Assembly: GCA_963732415.1 (NCBI GenBank)
Contig: CAVSZK010000012.1
Span: 186,001 to 250,000, forward strand
Direction of reading: 5' to 3'
From: RPQJ01 sp963732415
GTDB lineage: Bacteria; Pseudomonadota; Gammaproteobacteria; Steroidobacterales; Steroidobacteraceae
Length of the DNA stretch: 64,000 bases
The notes under the pieces are model-generated. The model ran no database searches and had not been told where the DNA came from. It saw only the letters and a program-made list of their open reading frames with translations. Position 1 is the stretch's first letter. Each line of letters starts with the position of its first letter. This document shows positions 52,775 to 62,333 of this stretch, one piece after another. A program made the position numbers and the translations under genes.

Positions 52775-53824
52775 GTGTGCAAGTGGTCGTTGGCGCCGTT
52801 CATGGCGTTGCTGTCCGGGATCGCACTCGCGGGTCCGGCCGAAATTGAAGTCACGCCGGAACAACTCTCGGCACTGGGCATAGAACTGGCCGAGGTGCGC
52901 GAGGTCCGCGAGGCGCCGGTCGCCGCGCTGCCCGCCGTCTGCCGTCTGCCCGGCGACAGCACGGTGGCCGTCGTCGTCCCGGTGGCCGGCACGGTCGTTC
53001 GCGTGCTGGCACAGGACGGCCAGGCGGTGACGAAGGGACAGCCGCTGTTGCAGTTGAGCAGCCGGGACTTCCTCGAGGTGCAGGCCGAGCGGCGTACAGC
53101 TGATGCACAGGTACGGGTCCTCGGCGCACAGGTCGAGCGCGACCGGGCCCTTGTGGCCGAAGGTATTGCCCCGGCCCGGCGCCTGCAGGAGGGCGAGGCG
53201 GAGCTTCGCGCCGCACAGGCCCAGGCCGCGAGCCGCGGCGCACTGCTGTCGTCGGTGAAGCCGGCGGCCAACGCGCCGGGCGAATACCTGCTGCTTGCCT
53301 CGGCAGCGGGCGAGCTGGTTGGCGCCGGCCTCATGCCGGGCGATCGTGTCGATTCCGACACGGCGGCGTTCTTCATCACCAATTCCGCGAAGGTCTGGCT
53401 CGAGGCGCAGCTGCCGGAGCGCCTGGTCGAGCAGGTTGCCGTCGGTTACCGGGCAGAGGCTGGTAGTCCCGAGACGGTCGGGCGGGTCATGTCCGTCGGC
53501 CGCAGCGTCGATCCCCAAACTCGCAGCGTCGTGCTCAGCGCGGAACTCCCGGCGGGCCCCGGTCTCAGGCCCGGTCAGTCGACCGAACTAACGGTGTTTG
53601 CGCCGGTCGCCGCGGGCACGGTCATCGTACCGGCATCGGCGGTCACGCGGCTGGCGGGCACGGACACGGTGTTTCGCTCCACGCAGCGCGGGTTCGTGGC
53701 GGTGCCGGTGCAGGCGGGATTGCGGACCGCAGAGGGCGTCGCCATTCGAGGTGAAGGCCTGGCCGGTGCGCGTGTCGCAGCCTCCGGGGTCAGCGCCCTC
53801 AAGGCGATGGCCCAGGGTAACTAG
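52775..53824 (+). CDS. HME-RND efflux periplasmic adaptor (CusB/CzcB-like)
   Basis: A 349-residue membrane-fusion protein with an N-terminal signal peptide, a barrel-sandwich half (VVVPVAGTVVRVLAQDGQAVTKGQPLLQLSS), a helical hairpin (52-75 and 100-140 in the mature protein) and a beta-barrel part (SVGRSVDPQTRSVVLSAELP). It links the inner-membrane pump to the outer-membrane channel. GTG 52775 is the start. It opens the operon with cusA-, DUF3240- and tolC-like genes. Confidence 0.88.
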   Translation: MCKWSLAPFMALLSGIALAGPAEIEVTPEQLSALGIELAEVREVREAPVAALPAVCRLPGDSTVAVVVPVAGTVVRVLAQDGQAVTKGQPLLQLSSRDFLEVQAERRTADAQVRVLGAQVERDRALVAEGIAPARRLQEGEAELRAAQAQAASRGALLSSVKPAANAPGEYLLLASAAGELVGAGLMPGDRVDSDTAAFFITNSAKVWLEAQLPERLVEQVAVGYRAEAGSPETVGRVMSVGRSVDPQTRSVVLSAELPAGPGLRPGQSTELTVFAPVAAGTVIVPASAVTRLAGTDTVFRSTQRGFVAVPVQAGLRTAEGVAIRGEGLAGARVAASGVSALKAMAQGN

Positions 53825-53827
53825 GCC

Positions 53828-56800
53828 GTGCTCGAGCGTACGGTCGAACTCGCGCTCTCCCAGCGCCTGCTGGTGTTGCTGCTGGTGCTGCTGCTCGCGG
53901 TCACCGGCATGCAGGCGTTTCGCAAGCTGCCGATCGACGCCTTCCCAGATATTTCGCCCACCCAGGTCAAGCTGATCCTCAAGGCGCCGGGCATGACACC
54001 GGAAGAAGTGGAAACGCGCGTGATCGTGCCGCTGGAGTACGAGCTGCTGGGCATTCCCCGCCAGACGGTGCTGCGATCCGCCGCCAAGTACGCGATCGCG
54101 GACGTGACGATCGACTTCGAGGAAGGCACCGACATCTACTGGGCGCGCCAGCAGGTGGCAGAGCGCTTTGGCAACGTGGCCGGCGCCCTGCCGGCCGGTA
54201 TCGAAGGCGGCCTTGCGCCAATTGCCACGCCGCTCTCTGATCTCTTCATGTTCACCATCGAGGGTGGCGCGCTTTCGCTGGAGGAGCGTCGCACGCTTCT
54301 TGACTGGGTCATCCGGCCCGCACTGCGGACGCTGCCCGGTGTGGCGGACGTCAACTCGCTCGGCGGGCGTGTGAGGACGTTCGAGGTCGTTCCCGACCGC
54401 GGCGCGATGGCTGCGGCGGGGATCACGATCGACGATCTCGAGGCTGCGATCTCGCGCAACAACGGCAACGACGGCGCGGGACGCCTCGACAGCGGCGAGG
54501 AAGCGCTAGTGGTGCGGGCCGTCGGTGCGGTGGGCAGCCTGGCGGACGTCGCGGCGACGGTCGTCCGCACCGGACCAGCCGGCGTCGTACGGGTCGGCGA
54601 CATTGCCGAGGTGCGGCACGGAACGCTGACCAGGTACGGTGCCGTGACCAAGGACGGAAAGGAAGAAGCTGTCGAGGGCCTGGTGATCGGGCTCCGTGGT
54701 GCGGATGCCAGCGACGTCGTGGCGCGCGTGAAGGCCAAGCTGGCGGAAATTGAGCCGACGCTCCCGCCCGGGGTCAGGATCGAGGTGTTCTACGACCGCA
54801 GCGAGCTGATCGACCGGGCGGTCGGTACGGTGATGCATGCGCTGATCGAGGCCGCGGTCCTGGTCGTGCTGCTGCTGCTGGTGTTTCTAGGCGAGGCGCG
54901 CGCAGCGCTGGTCGTCGCGACGACGCTGCCGCTGTCGGCGCTACTCACGTTCATCCTGATGCGCGTCACCGGCCTGTCCGCCAACCTGATGAGCCTCGGC
55001 GGGCTCGCGATCGCACTCGGCATGCTGGTGGACGCAGCGGTCGTGGTCGTAGAAAACACGGTCAGCCGCATGCAGGCCATGCACGGCGAGACCGTACCGA
55101 AGCTGCACGTCGTCTATCGCTCGGTCGCGGAAGTGGTACGGCCGGTCGGCGCGGGCATCCTGATCATCTGCCTGGTGTTCCTGCCGCTGCTGACTCTGCA
55201 GGGCCTCGAAGGAAAGCTCTTCGCGCCGGTTGCGCTCACGATCATCTATGCCCTGAGCGCTTCGCTGCTGCTGGCCCTGACCGTCATTCCAGTGTTCGCG
55301 TCGTTCGTGCTGAAGCCCGGGTCGCACCAGGAACCGTGGTTGATGCGCAAGTTGATGCCCGCCTACTCGCGTGCACTGGACTGGGTGCTCGTCCATCCGC
55401 GTGCGGTTGCAATCGGGGCGGTATTGACCTTCAGTCTGGCGGCGCTGGCCTACATGGGCATCGGCAAGACGTTCATGCCGACGATGGATGAAGGAGCGGT
55501 GCTGGTGCAGACGGAAAAGCTGCCGTCGATCAACCTCGAGCACAGCATCGATGCCGACCTGCGACTGCAGCAGGCGTTGATGGCGGAGATTCCGGAGATT
55601 CGCCACTCGATCGCACGTGTCGGCTCTGACGAACTCGGCTTCGATCCGATGGGACTGAACCAGACGGACATGTTCCTGGTGCTGACCCCCAGGGAAGAGT
55701 GGCAGGACCCGGACAAGCCGGCACTGATGGACCGCATGCGTGCCGTGCTGGATCGATTCGCCGGTACCGCGTATGCCTTCACGCAGCCGATCGAAATGCG
55801 CGTATCGGAGATGCTGACCGGGGCACGCGGCGACCTGGCCGTGAAGATCTTCGGCCCGGACCTCGACAGGATCGGCGAGCTCGCGGGCCGTATCGAGGGT
55901 GTGCTGCGAGAGATCGACGGGGCCGAGGACGTCTATACGCTGACGAACTCGGGCGTGCAGTACCTGGAACTGGACATCGACCGGCTCGCGGCTGGCCGCG
56001 CCGGCTTCGACGTGACCGCCCTGCAGGCCGAACTGCGCGCGCAGATCGAAGGACTCACGGTCGGAACGGTCCTGGAGGAAGGCCGACGCACGCCACTGGT
56101 GGTGCGAGGCGAGGAACGCCTGCGCTCACTTCCCGAGCGCTTCGAGGACCTGCGGATCGCCGCGCCGGCGGGCGGCACTGTACGTGTCGGTGACCTGGCG
56201 CATGTGCAGTTCGTCGAGGGGCCCGTGAAGGTGGACAGGGAGAACGCTTCGCGCTTTGCGCTGGTGCAGGCGAACGTTTCCGGACGCGACCTCGTCGGCT
56301 ACGTGGGCGAGGCGCAATCGCGCGTGGCCGCCGAAGTGCAGCTGCCGCCCGGCTATCGAATCGCCTGGGGCGGGCAGTTCGAGAACCAGCAACGCGCCGC
56401 AGCAAGACTCGCGCTGGTGGTGCCGCTGGCGCTGGGGCTCATCTTCCTGGTCCTGTTCAGCACTTTCGGCAGCGTCCGCCAGGCACTGCTGGTGCTGGCC
56501 AACGTGCCATTCGCGCTGGTGGGCGGAGTGCTCGCGCTGTGGGTCACACGCGAGTACCTGTCGGTCCCGGCCTCGGTCGGCTTCATTGCGCTGCTGGGCA
56601 TCGCGGTACTCAACGCGCTGGTGATGGTGAGCCACTTCAACCATCTCGCGGAGAGCGGCGTAGCGCTCGGCCAGGTCGTCCGTGAAGGCGCCAAGCGGCG
56701 CCTGCGCCCGGTGCTGATGACGGCGACCATCACGGCGTTCGGCCTGGTGCCGCTGCTGTTCGCAACCGGCCCGGGATCCGAGATCCAGCGACCGCTCGCG

Positions 56801-56911
56801 ATCGTCGTGATCGGCGGTCTCGTTACCTCGACGCTGCTTACGCTTTTGATGTTGCCACTGATGTTCGAGCGCTTCGGTGTCGAGCGTCCCGCAGTGGAGG
56901 CCGGGCCATGA
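53828..56911 (+). CDS. Heavy-metal efflux RND pump (CusA/CzcA family)
   Basis: A 1027-residue inner-membrane proton-driven pump. The N-terminal segment (LVLLLVLLLAVTGMQAFRKLPIDAFPDISPTQVKL) and two large periplasmic loops are typical of HME-RND. Proton-relay acidics are visible in LVDAAVVVVENTV (Asp and Glu of the conserved TM4 motif). FPDISP and PTMDEGAVLVQ are conserved landmarks. Whether it exports copper, zinc, cobalt or cadmium cannot be told by eye. It begins with GTG 53828, 3 bp after the adaptor, and overlaps the DUF3240 gene by 4 bp. Confidence 0.92.
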   Translation: MLERTVELALSQRLLVLLLVLLLAVTGMQAFRKLPIDAFPDISPTQVKLILKAPGMTPEEVETRVIVPLEYELLGIPRQTVLRSAAKYAIADVTIDFEEGTDIYWARQQVAERFGNVAGALPAGIEGGLAPIATPLSDLFMFTIEGGALSLEERRTLLDWVIRPALRTLPGVADVNSLGGRVRTFEVVPDRGAMAAAGITIDDLEAAISRNNGNDGAGRLDSGEEALVVRAVGAVGSLADVAATVVRTGPAGVVRVGDIAEVRHGTLTRYGAVTKDGKEEAVEGLVIGLRGADASDVVARVKAKLAEIEPTLPPGVRIEVFYDRSELIDRAVGTVMHALIEAAVLVVLLLLVFLGEARAALVVATTLPLSALLTFILMRVTGLSANLMSLGGLAIALGMLVDAAVVVVENTVSRMQAMHGETVPKLHVVYRSVAEVVRPVGAGILIICLVFLPLLTLQGLEGKLFAPVALTIIYALSASLLLALTVIPVFASFVLKPGSHQEPWLMRKLMPAYSRALDWVLVHPRAVAIGAVLTFSLAALAYMGIGKTFMPTMDEGAVLVQTEKLPSINLEHSIDADLRLQQALMAEIPEIRHSIARVGSDELGFDPMGLNQTDMFLVLTPREEWQDPDKPALMDRMRAVLDRFAGTAYAFTQPIEMRVSEMLTGARGDLAVKIFGPDLDRIGELAGRIEGVLREIDGAEDVYTLTNSGVQYLELDIDRLAAGRAGFDVTALQAELRAQIEGLTVGTVLEEGRRTPLVVRGEERLRSLPERFEDLRIAAPAGGTVRVGDLAHVQFVEGPVKVDRENASRFALVQANVSGRDLVGYVGEAQSRVAAEVQLPPGYRIAWGGQFENQQRAAARLALVVPLALGLIFLVLFSTFGSVRQALLVLANVPFALVGGVLALWVTREYLSVPASVGFIALLGIAVLNALVMVSHFNHLAESGVALGQVVREGAKRRLRPVLMTATITAFGLVPLLFATGPGSEIQRPLAIVVIGGLVTSTLLTLLMLPLMFERFGVERPAVEAGP

Positions 56912-57222
56912 CGACCGTGCGTTGCAAGCTGACGATTGCGTTCCCCCCGGACCTCGAGGACGACATCGTAGAGTGCCTGCTCGACCTTCCCGAGGACGTG
57001 GGCGGATTTTCGGTCGTGTCGGCGGAAGGGCACGGTCACGGCTTCGCACGGGCATCGGTGCGCGAACGTGTACGTGGGCGGGTCGCGCGGAGACTCCTGT
57101 ACGTCATTCTCGAGCAGGAACGCCTGCCGACCGTGCTCGAGCGCCTGCGCGGCACCGTGCGCAACCCATCCGTGGCGTACTGGGTCGAGCCCGTGCTGGA
57201 CTTCGGGAGGCTGACGTCGTGA
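56908..57222 (+). CDS. DUF3240 family protein in metal-efflux operon
   Basis: A 104-residue cytosolic protein with a ferredoxin-like beta-alpha fold of the DUF3240 type (CKLTIAFPPDLEDDIVECLLD, VGGFSVVSAEGHGHGF). The family sits in HME-RND operons and may act as a regulatory or metal-handling factor, but this is not known. It overlaps both neighbours by 4 bp (ATGA and GTGA). Confidence 0.8.
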   Translation: MTTVRCKLTIAFPPDLEDDIVECLLDLPEDVGGFSVVSAEGHGHGFARASVRERVRGRVARRLLYVILEQERLPTVLERLRGTVRNPSVAYWVEPVLDFGRLTS

Positions 57223-58469
57223 GGGACCTGGCTGTCGTCGTCATCTTTGGATCATTGCTTGCGGTGCCGTTGCGGGCCGAAACAGCTGGGCCACTGCCCC
57301 CGGAGGACGCTGCGCTTGCGGCGATCGACGAGCGTCCGACGGTGCGCGAGGCCCTGGCGCTGCAGTCGGCTGCCGGGTCGCAGGCCGAGGCGCTGCGTGT
57401 CGGACCACATGAATTCACGCTCGGTGGTGCCTACGGGCAGAAAGATGTCGACGGCGAAGGCGATTACAACGAGTGGGAGGCGAGCATCACGCGCAGCCTG
57501 CGCTGGCCAGGCAAGGCGCGCCTCGACCGGGAGCTGGGTGGGGTGCTGACCGAGGCGGCGGAGAACTCGCTCGCCGACGCACGTCATGCTGAAGCGCGGA
57601 CCCTGCTGTCGGCATGGTTCGGCTGGCTCAAGGCCGAAGCCCAGGCGAGCAGTGATCGTGAACTTGCCCGGGCGCTGGAGCAGGCCGCAGGCGCGGTGCG
57701 CGGCCAGTTGAAGCAAGGCGATGCGTCGCAGATGCATTTCGAACTCGCCGAGGCGGAAGCGGGCAGGGCCGCTGCTGCAGCTGGCCGCAGCGCGATGATG
57801 GCCCGCCAGTTGCGGCATGCTCTGCAGATCGCCTATCCCGCGTTGACGGTGCCGGAGCAGCCCCCGGATGTTCCGGAACCAGTCGTACCAGATCGTCCGC
57901 TGGCTGAGTGGCCCGCGGTGATCCTCGAGCGCAGCCACGAACTGCGCCTCGCCGAACTCGCCGAATCACGCGCGCAACTGCACGCGCAGCGAGCTTCGAA
58001 GGAGCGCTGGCCGGATCCGACCGTCGGCCTGCGAATGCTCGACGAGTTCGACGGCGCCGAGAAGACGCTCGGGGTCGTTGTCTCGGTGCCGCTGCCCGGT
58101 CGCTATCGGTCGGCCCTGGCTGCGCAGGGACGCGACGAGGCGGCGGCGGCGGCGGCGCGGACCGAGGCCGCGCGGCGCGAGATCGTCACGATTGCGGCAC
58201 AGGACGTGTCGGAGGCGCAGTCGGCGCTGGCGGCCTGGCAGCCGCTGAAGACTGCGGCAGAGCAGGCGGCCCGTTACCTGCAGCGGGCGCAGCGAGCATA
58301 CGAGCTGGGCGAAACCGGCCTCGCAGAGCTGCTGATGTCTGTGTCTGCATGCGCCGAAACATTATACGAAGAGCGCCTGGCGCGGCTCGATGCCCACGAG
58401 TCACTGGCCCGATTGAGCGTGGATGCCCACGAGATGTGGGCGCCGGCGCACGAAGACCACGACCACTGA
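57219..58469 (+). CDS. TolC-family outer-membrane channel (CusC/CzcC-like)
   Basis: A 416-residue outer-membrane efflux protein with a signal peptide (cut near LRA) and two TolC-type repeats (LTEAAENSLADARHAEARTLLSAWF and SEAQSALAAWQPLKTAAEQAARYL). The extreme C-terminus is HEMWAPAHEDHDH, which could bind metal. It starts with GTG 57219, overlapping the DUF3240 stop, and completes the tripartite pump. Its stop is immediately followed by a palindromic element. Confidence 0.88.
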   Translation: MRDLAVVVIFGSLLAVPLRAETAGPLPPEDAALAAIDERPTVREALALQSAAGSQAEALRVGPHEFTLGGAYGQKDVDGEGDYNEWEASITRSLRWPGKARLDRELGGVLTEAAENSLADARHAEARTLLSAWFGWLKAEAQASSDRELARALEQAAGAVRGQLKQGDASQMHFELAEAEAGRAAAAAGRSAMMARQLRHALQIAYPALTVPEQPPDVPEPVVPDRPLAEWPAVILERSHELRLAELAESRAQLHAQRASKERWPDPTVGLRMLDEFDGAEKTLGVVVSVPLPGRYRSALAAQGRDEAAAAAARTEAARREIVTIAAQDVSEAQSALAAWQPLKTAAEQAARYLQRAQRAYELGETGLAELLMSVSACAETLYEERLARLDAHESLARLSVDAHEMWAPAHEDHDH

Positions 58470-58533
58470 GGGGCCATTCTCCGTTTTATCCTCCTCGCGC
58501 CGTCGCGAGACGAAGAAAAAGGAGAATGTCCCC
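58470..58533. repeat. REP-like palindrome, second GGGGACATTCTCC copy
   Basis: Left arm GGGGCCATTCTCCGTTTT (58470-58487), right arm AAAAAGGAGAATGTCCCC (58516-58533), 16 of 18 positions paired, with an inner stem TCGCG/CGCGA. The right arm is identical to that at 6232-6248 over 17 bp. Located between the convergent tolC-like and pntB genes, so it may serve as a bidirectional terminator. Confidence 0.75.
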
Positions 58534-58542
58534 TGTCTATGC

Positions 58543-59952
58543 TCAGCTCTTCAGCGCAACCAGCACCTCGTCGAGCATCTTCTTCGCATCGCCGAACAGC
58601 ATCCGGTTATTCTCCTTGTAGAACAGCGGATTGTCGACACCGGCATAGCCCGAGGCCATCGAGCGCTTCATCACGATCGAGGTCCTCGCCTTCCAAACCT
58701 GCAGCACCGGCATGCCGGCGATCGGACTCGTCGGGTCGTCCTCGGCGGCCGGGTTCACGATGTCGTTCGCGCCGATCACCATCGCGACGTCGGTGTCCGG
58801 GAAGTCTTCGTTCAGCTCGTCCATCTCGAACACGATGTCGTAGGGTACCTTGGCCTCGGCGAGCAGCACGTTCATGTGCCCGGGCATGCGGCCCGCGACC
58901 GGGTGGATGCCGAAGCGCACGTTCACGCCCTTCTCACGCAGCAGCTTGGTGATCTCGTACACGGTGTGCTGCGCCTGGGCGACCGCCATGCCGTAGCCCG
59001 GCACGATGATCACGCTCTTCGAGTCGCGAAGCAGCTCCGCCGTCTCGACCGCACTGATGGGCGTCACTTCGCCGGCCGGCTCCGCGCCGGCCGCGGCTGG
59101 TGCCGTGCCACCACCCGTGCCGAAGCCGCCGGCGATGACGCTGATGAAGTTCCGGTTCATTGCCTGGCACATGATGTAGGACAGGATCGCGCCGGATGAG
59201 CCGACCAGCGCGCCGGTGACGATCAACAGGTCGTTGGACAGCATGAAGCCTGTGGCCGCCGCAGCCCATCCGGAGTAGCTGTTCAGCATCGACACCACGA
59301 CCGGCATGTCCGCGCCGCCGATCGCCATCACCATGTGGATGCCGAACAGCAGCGCGATCGCAGTCATCGCAATCAGCGGCATCATGCCGGCGTCGATGTC
59401 GTGCGCCCCGAGGAACTTGACCCCGAACCAGACCACCAGCAGCAATCCGATGAGATTGAGCCAGTGACGTGCGGGCAGCAGCATCGGCTTGCCGCTGATC
59501 TTGCCCGACAGCTTGCCGAACGCGATCACCGAGCCCGAGAAGGTGACGGCGCCGATCAGGATGCCGAGGTAGATCTCGACTTCGTGGATCGTCTTCTCGG
59601 CGCCTGTGAAGGCAATCGAGGTATCGACATAGCTCGCGAAGCCCACGATGCACGCGGCGAGGCCGACCAGGCTGTGCATGATCGCGACCAGCTCGGGCAT
59701 CTGCGTCATCTGCACCTTGCGGGCCGCGTACAGGCCGATGGTGCCGCCGACCGCGAGCGATCCGATGATCCACGGGAAGCCGGCGGCAGTTACCCGCGGC
59801 CCGAACACGGTCGCCAGCACGGCGATCGTCATGCCGATGATGCCGTAGAGGTTGCCGCGCCGCGAGGTCTCGGGGTTCGAGAGGCCGCCCAGGCTCAGGA
59901 TGAACAGGATGGTGGCCGCGATGTAGGCCATCGTGACGAGACTTGATGACAT
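58543..59952 (-). CDS. pntB: NAD(P) transhydrogenase beta subunit
   Basis: A 469-residue inner-membrane subunit: about nine hydrophobic helices, then the NADP(H)-binding dIII domain with VPGYGMAVAQAQ and GANDIVNPAAEDDPTSPIAGMPVLQVWKA. It couples hydride transfer from NADH to NADP+ with proton entry. It follows pntA by 12 bp on the same strand. Confidence 0.95.
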   Translation of the reverse strand: MSSSLVTMAYIAATILFILSLGGLSNPETSRRGNLYGIIGMTIAVLATVFGPRVTAAGFPWIIGSLAVGGTIGLYAARKVQMTQMPELVAIMHSLVGLAACIVGFASYVDTSIAFTGAEKTIHEVEIYLGILIGAVTFSGSVIAFGKLSGKISGKPMLLPARHWLNLIGLLLVVWFGVKFLGAHDIDAGMMPLIAMTAIALLFGIHMVMAIGGADMPVVVSMLNSYSGWAAAATGFMLSNDLLIVTGALVGSSGAILSYIMCQAMNRNFISVIAGGFGTGGGTAPAAAGAEPAGEVTPISAVETAELLRDSKSVIIVPGYGMAVAQAQHTVYEITKLLREKGVNVRFGIHPVAGRMPGHMNVLLAEAKVPYDIVFEMDELNEDFPDTDVAMVIGANDIVNPAAEDDPTSPIAGMPVLQVWKARTSIVMKRSMASGYAGVDNPLFYKENNRMLFGDAKKMLDEVLVALKS

Positions 59953-59964
59953 GCCTGCGATCTC

Positions 59965-61554
59965 CTACTTGCGGAACATCGCAAGCATGCGACGGGTGAC
60001 GGCGAAGCCGCCGAACATGTTGATTGCCGTGAGCGTGAGTGCCGCGACCGCGAGGCCGAGGATCAGCCTGTCCGGCCGTCCTTCCACCACATCGCCGAGC
60101 GGTGGCGCCACCTGGATCAGCGCGCCGACCGCGATGATGCTGGAGATGGCGTTGGTCACGCTCATCAGCGGCGTGTGCAGCGCGGGGGTCACGTTCCAGA
60201 TCACCATGTAGCCGATGAAGCAGGCCAGCACGAAGACCGTGAAGTGCGCGAGGAACGAGGCCGGGGCGAAGGCTCCTACCAGCCAGAACAGCAGCGCGCC
60301 GACTCCGAACGTGATCGCGAGGCTCTTGCCCGACGTGGGCTCGCCGCCACCGTGGCCATGCCCGGACTTCTTCGGGGGAGTGGACGCGGCGGGCTTTGCC
60401 TTCGCCGGCGCTGTCGGCAGCTGCAGTGCCGGCGGCGGCCAGGTGATGCTGCCGTCCTTGACCACGGTCAGTCCGCGGATGGCGTCGTCTTCCATGTTGA
60501 CGTTGATGACGCCGTCCTTGGTTTTGCAGAGCTCCTCGGTCAGGCGCAGCAGGTTGTTCGAGTAGAGCGTCGACGACTGCTTGGCCAGGCGGCTGGCGAG
60601 GTCCGTGTAGCCGATGATGGTGACGCCGTGCCGCACCACTGCCTCGCCGGGAACGGTGAGTTCGCAGTTGCCTCCCTGCTCGGCCGCCATGTCGACGATG
60701 ACGCTGCCCGGCTTCATGCTTTTCACCATCTCGGCGGTGATGAGCTTCGGCGCGGGTTTGCCCGGGATCAGCGCGGTCGTGATGATGATGTCCGCTTCCC
60801 TAGCCTGCTTGGCATACATCTCGCGCTGGGCCGTCTGGAAGCCCTCGCTCATAACCTTTGCGTAGCCGCCGCCGCCGGAGCCTTCTTCCTCGTAGTCCAC
60901 CTTGACGAATTCGCCGCCCAGCGACACGACCTGGTCGGCGACCTCGGCGCGTGTGTCGTTGGCGCGCACGATGGCGCCCAGGTTGGCGGCTGTCCCGATG
61001 GCAGCCAGGCCGGCGACGCCGGCACCGGCGATGAAAACCTTGGCCGGCGGAACCTTGCCCGCGGCGGTGATCTGGCCGTTGAAGAAGCGGCCGAAGGCGT
61101 TGGCGGCCTCGATCACGGCGCGGTAACCGCTGATGCTGGCCATGGAGGTGAGGGCGTCCATCTTCTGGGCACGGGAGAGCTGGCGCGGCAGGGAGTCGAT
61201 GGCCAGCACCGTGAGCTTGCGATCCGCGAGCTGCTGCATGAGCTCCGGGTTCTGGGCCGGCCAGATGAAGCCGATCAGAGTGCTGCCGGGCTTCATCAGC
61301 GCGATTTCCCCGGGCGTCGGCGGGCGCACCATGAAGACGATGTCGGAGTTGCCGAGCAGTTCCGCAGCGCTGCCCACGATCCCGGCGCCAGCGGCCTGGT
61401 AGGTGTCGTCGTCGCAATTGGCGGCGGCACCCGCACCAGATTCGACGTTGACCGCGAAGCCGAGCTTGATCAACTTCTCGACCACCTCGGGAACCGTGGC
61501 GACGCGTTTTTCGCCCGCGAAGGTCTCGCGTGGCACTCCGATCGTTAGCGACAT
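59965..61554 (-). CDS. pntA: NAD(P) transhydrogenase alpha subunit
   Basis: A 529-residue protein with an N-terminal NAD(H)-binding dI domain (VPRETFAGEKRVATVPEVVEK, AGAGVAGLAAIGTAANLGA) joined to the membrane dII segment at the C-terminus after a His/Gly-rich linker (KSGHGHGGGE). The single-chain form is typical of gammaproteobacteria, unlike the split alpha1/alpha2 found in many alphaproteobacteria. It forms the PntAB complex. Confidence 0.95.
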   Translation of the reverse strand: MSLTIGVPRETFAGEKRVATVPEVVEKLIKLGFAVNVESGAGAAANCDDDTYQAAGAGIVGSAAELLGNSDIVFMVRPPTPGEIALMKPGSTLIGFIWPAQNPELMQQLADRKLTVLAIDSLPRQLSRAQKMDALTSMASISGYRAVIEAANAFGRFFNGQITAAGKVPPAKVFIAGAGVAGLAAIGTAANLGAIVRANDTRAEVADQVVSLGGEFVKVDYEEEGSGGGGYAKVMSEGFQTAQREMYAKQAREADIIITTALIPGKPAPKLITAEMVKSMKPGSVIVDMAAEQGGNCELTVPGEAVVRHGVTIIGYTDLASRLAKQSSTLYSNNLLRLTEELCKTKDGVINVNMEDDAIRGLTVVKDGSITWPPPALQLPTAPAKAKPAASTPPKKSGHGHGGGEPTSGKSLAITFGVGALLFWLVGAFAPASFLAHFTVFVLACFIGYMVIWNVTPALHTPLMSVTNAISSIIAVGALIQVAPPLGDVVEGRPDRLILGLAVAALTLTAINMFGGFAVTRRMLAMFRK

Positions 61555-61700
61555 GTTGACCTCATCGATGCATGGGGAGGTGCGACCTCCCGGTAGCCCG
61601 GACAGGAAAGCTAAGTTACCGCCGTGCCGGGAATTTCTGGTAATTCTGCGGCCGGGCGGGGGGTTGGATTATTGCACAGCAGTAACGTATCTTTCAGCTT

Positions 61701-62297
61701 ATGCACAGCCTCTCACAGGAGGTCCTGCGTACCGACGTCTCGGGGATGCCACTGGAGTGGATCGACTACCGGGATGCCGTCCGTTTGCATTTCATGGGGC
61801 AGGTGGCTTACGCCTTCGGCCAGCCGCTGTTCCGGCTGCGCGGCGGCACCAATGCCAGGACCGGTTGCCGGACTGTGGTCGAGATCAGCTCGATCATTGC
61901 GACGCTGGGGCACAGCCACAATCCCGGCAATATCCGCGCGGGCTACGTCCCGCCGCTCAATAACGAGACCTTGTTTAAACGCGACGCGCACATCTGCATG
62001 TACTGCGGGCAGCGATTTCTTTCCAACCAGCTGTCCCGTGACCACGTCACGCCTCTGTCGCGAGGCGGCCGGGACGCCTGGAACAATGTCGTCACCGCCT
62101 GCCGCGGCTGCAACAACCTGAAGGCCTGGCGCACGCCCGAGCAGGCGAAGCTGCAGTTGATAGCGATACCGTTCACGCCGAGTTATGCGGAATACATCTA
62201 CCTGAAGGGCCGACGCGTGCTGGCCGACCAGATGGAGTACCTGCGCGCGCATTTCCCGCGCTCCAGCCCGCTGCACCAGCGCCTCGGCTGGAAGTAG
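61701..62297 (+). CDS. HNH endonuclease
   Basis: A 198-residue protein with an HNH domain in the second half: zinc cysteines CMYC (99-102) and CRGC (134-137), and the catalytic stretch SRDHVTPLSRGGRDAWNNV with His115. The N-terminal part (LEWIDYRDAVRLHFMGQVAYAFGQPLFRLRGG) matches the usual HNH-family lead in gammaproteobacteria. It is an isolated gene, divergent from pntA, and without mobile-element neighbours. Confidence 0.85.
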   Translation: MHSLSQEVLRTDVSGMPLEWIDYRDAVRLHFMGQVAYAFGQPLFRLRGGTNARTGCRTVVEISSIIATLGHSHNPGNIRAGYVPPLNNETLFKRDAHICMYCGQRFLSNQLSRDHVTPLSRGGRDAWNNVVTACRGCNNLKAWRTPEQAKLQLIAIPFTPSYAEYIYLKGRRVLADQMEYLRAHFPRSSPLHQRLGWK

Positions 62298-62304
62298 GGG
62301 CAAG

Positions 62305-62333
62305 AAAATAGGTGCCAGGCACCGAATTATTTT
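62305..62333. repeat. Imperfect palindrome, GGTGCC-A-GGCACC family
   Basis: AAAATAGGTGCC, A, GGCACCGAATTATTTT: the core GGTGCCAGGCACC is perfect, and the outer AT arms pair only partly. It lies between the convergent HNH and acetyltransferase genes (ending 8-10 bp away on each side), so it is likely a shared terminator. It is the sister of the palindrome at 43794-43816. Confidence 0.7.

Noticed and set aside
60175..61548. 457-codon plus-strand frame over pntA
   Set aside because: Shadow of a well-conserved gene; no recognisable motif.
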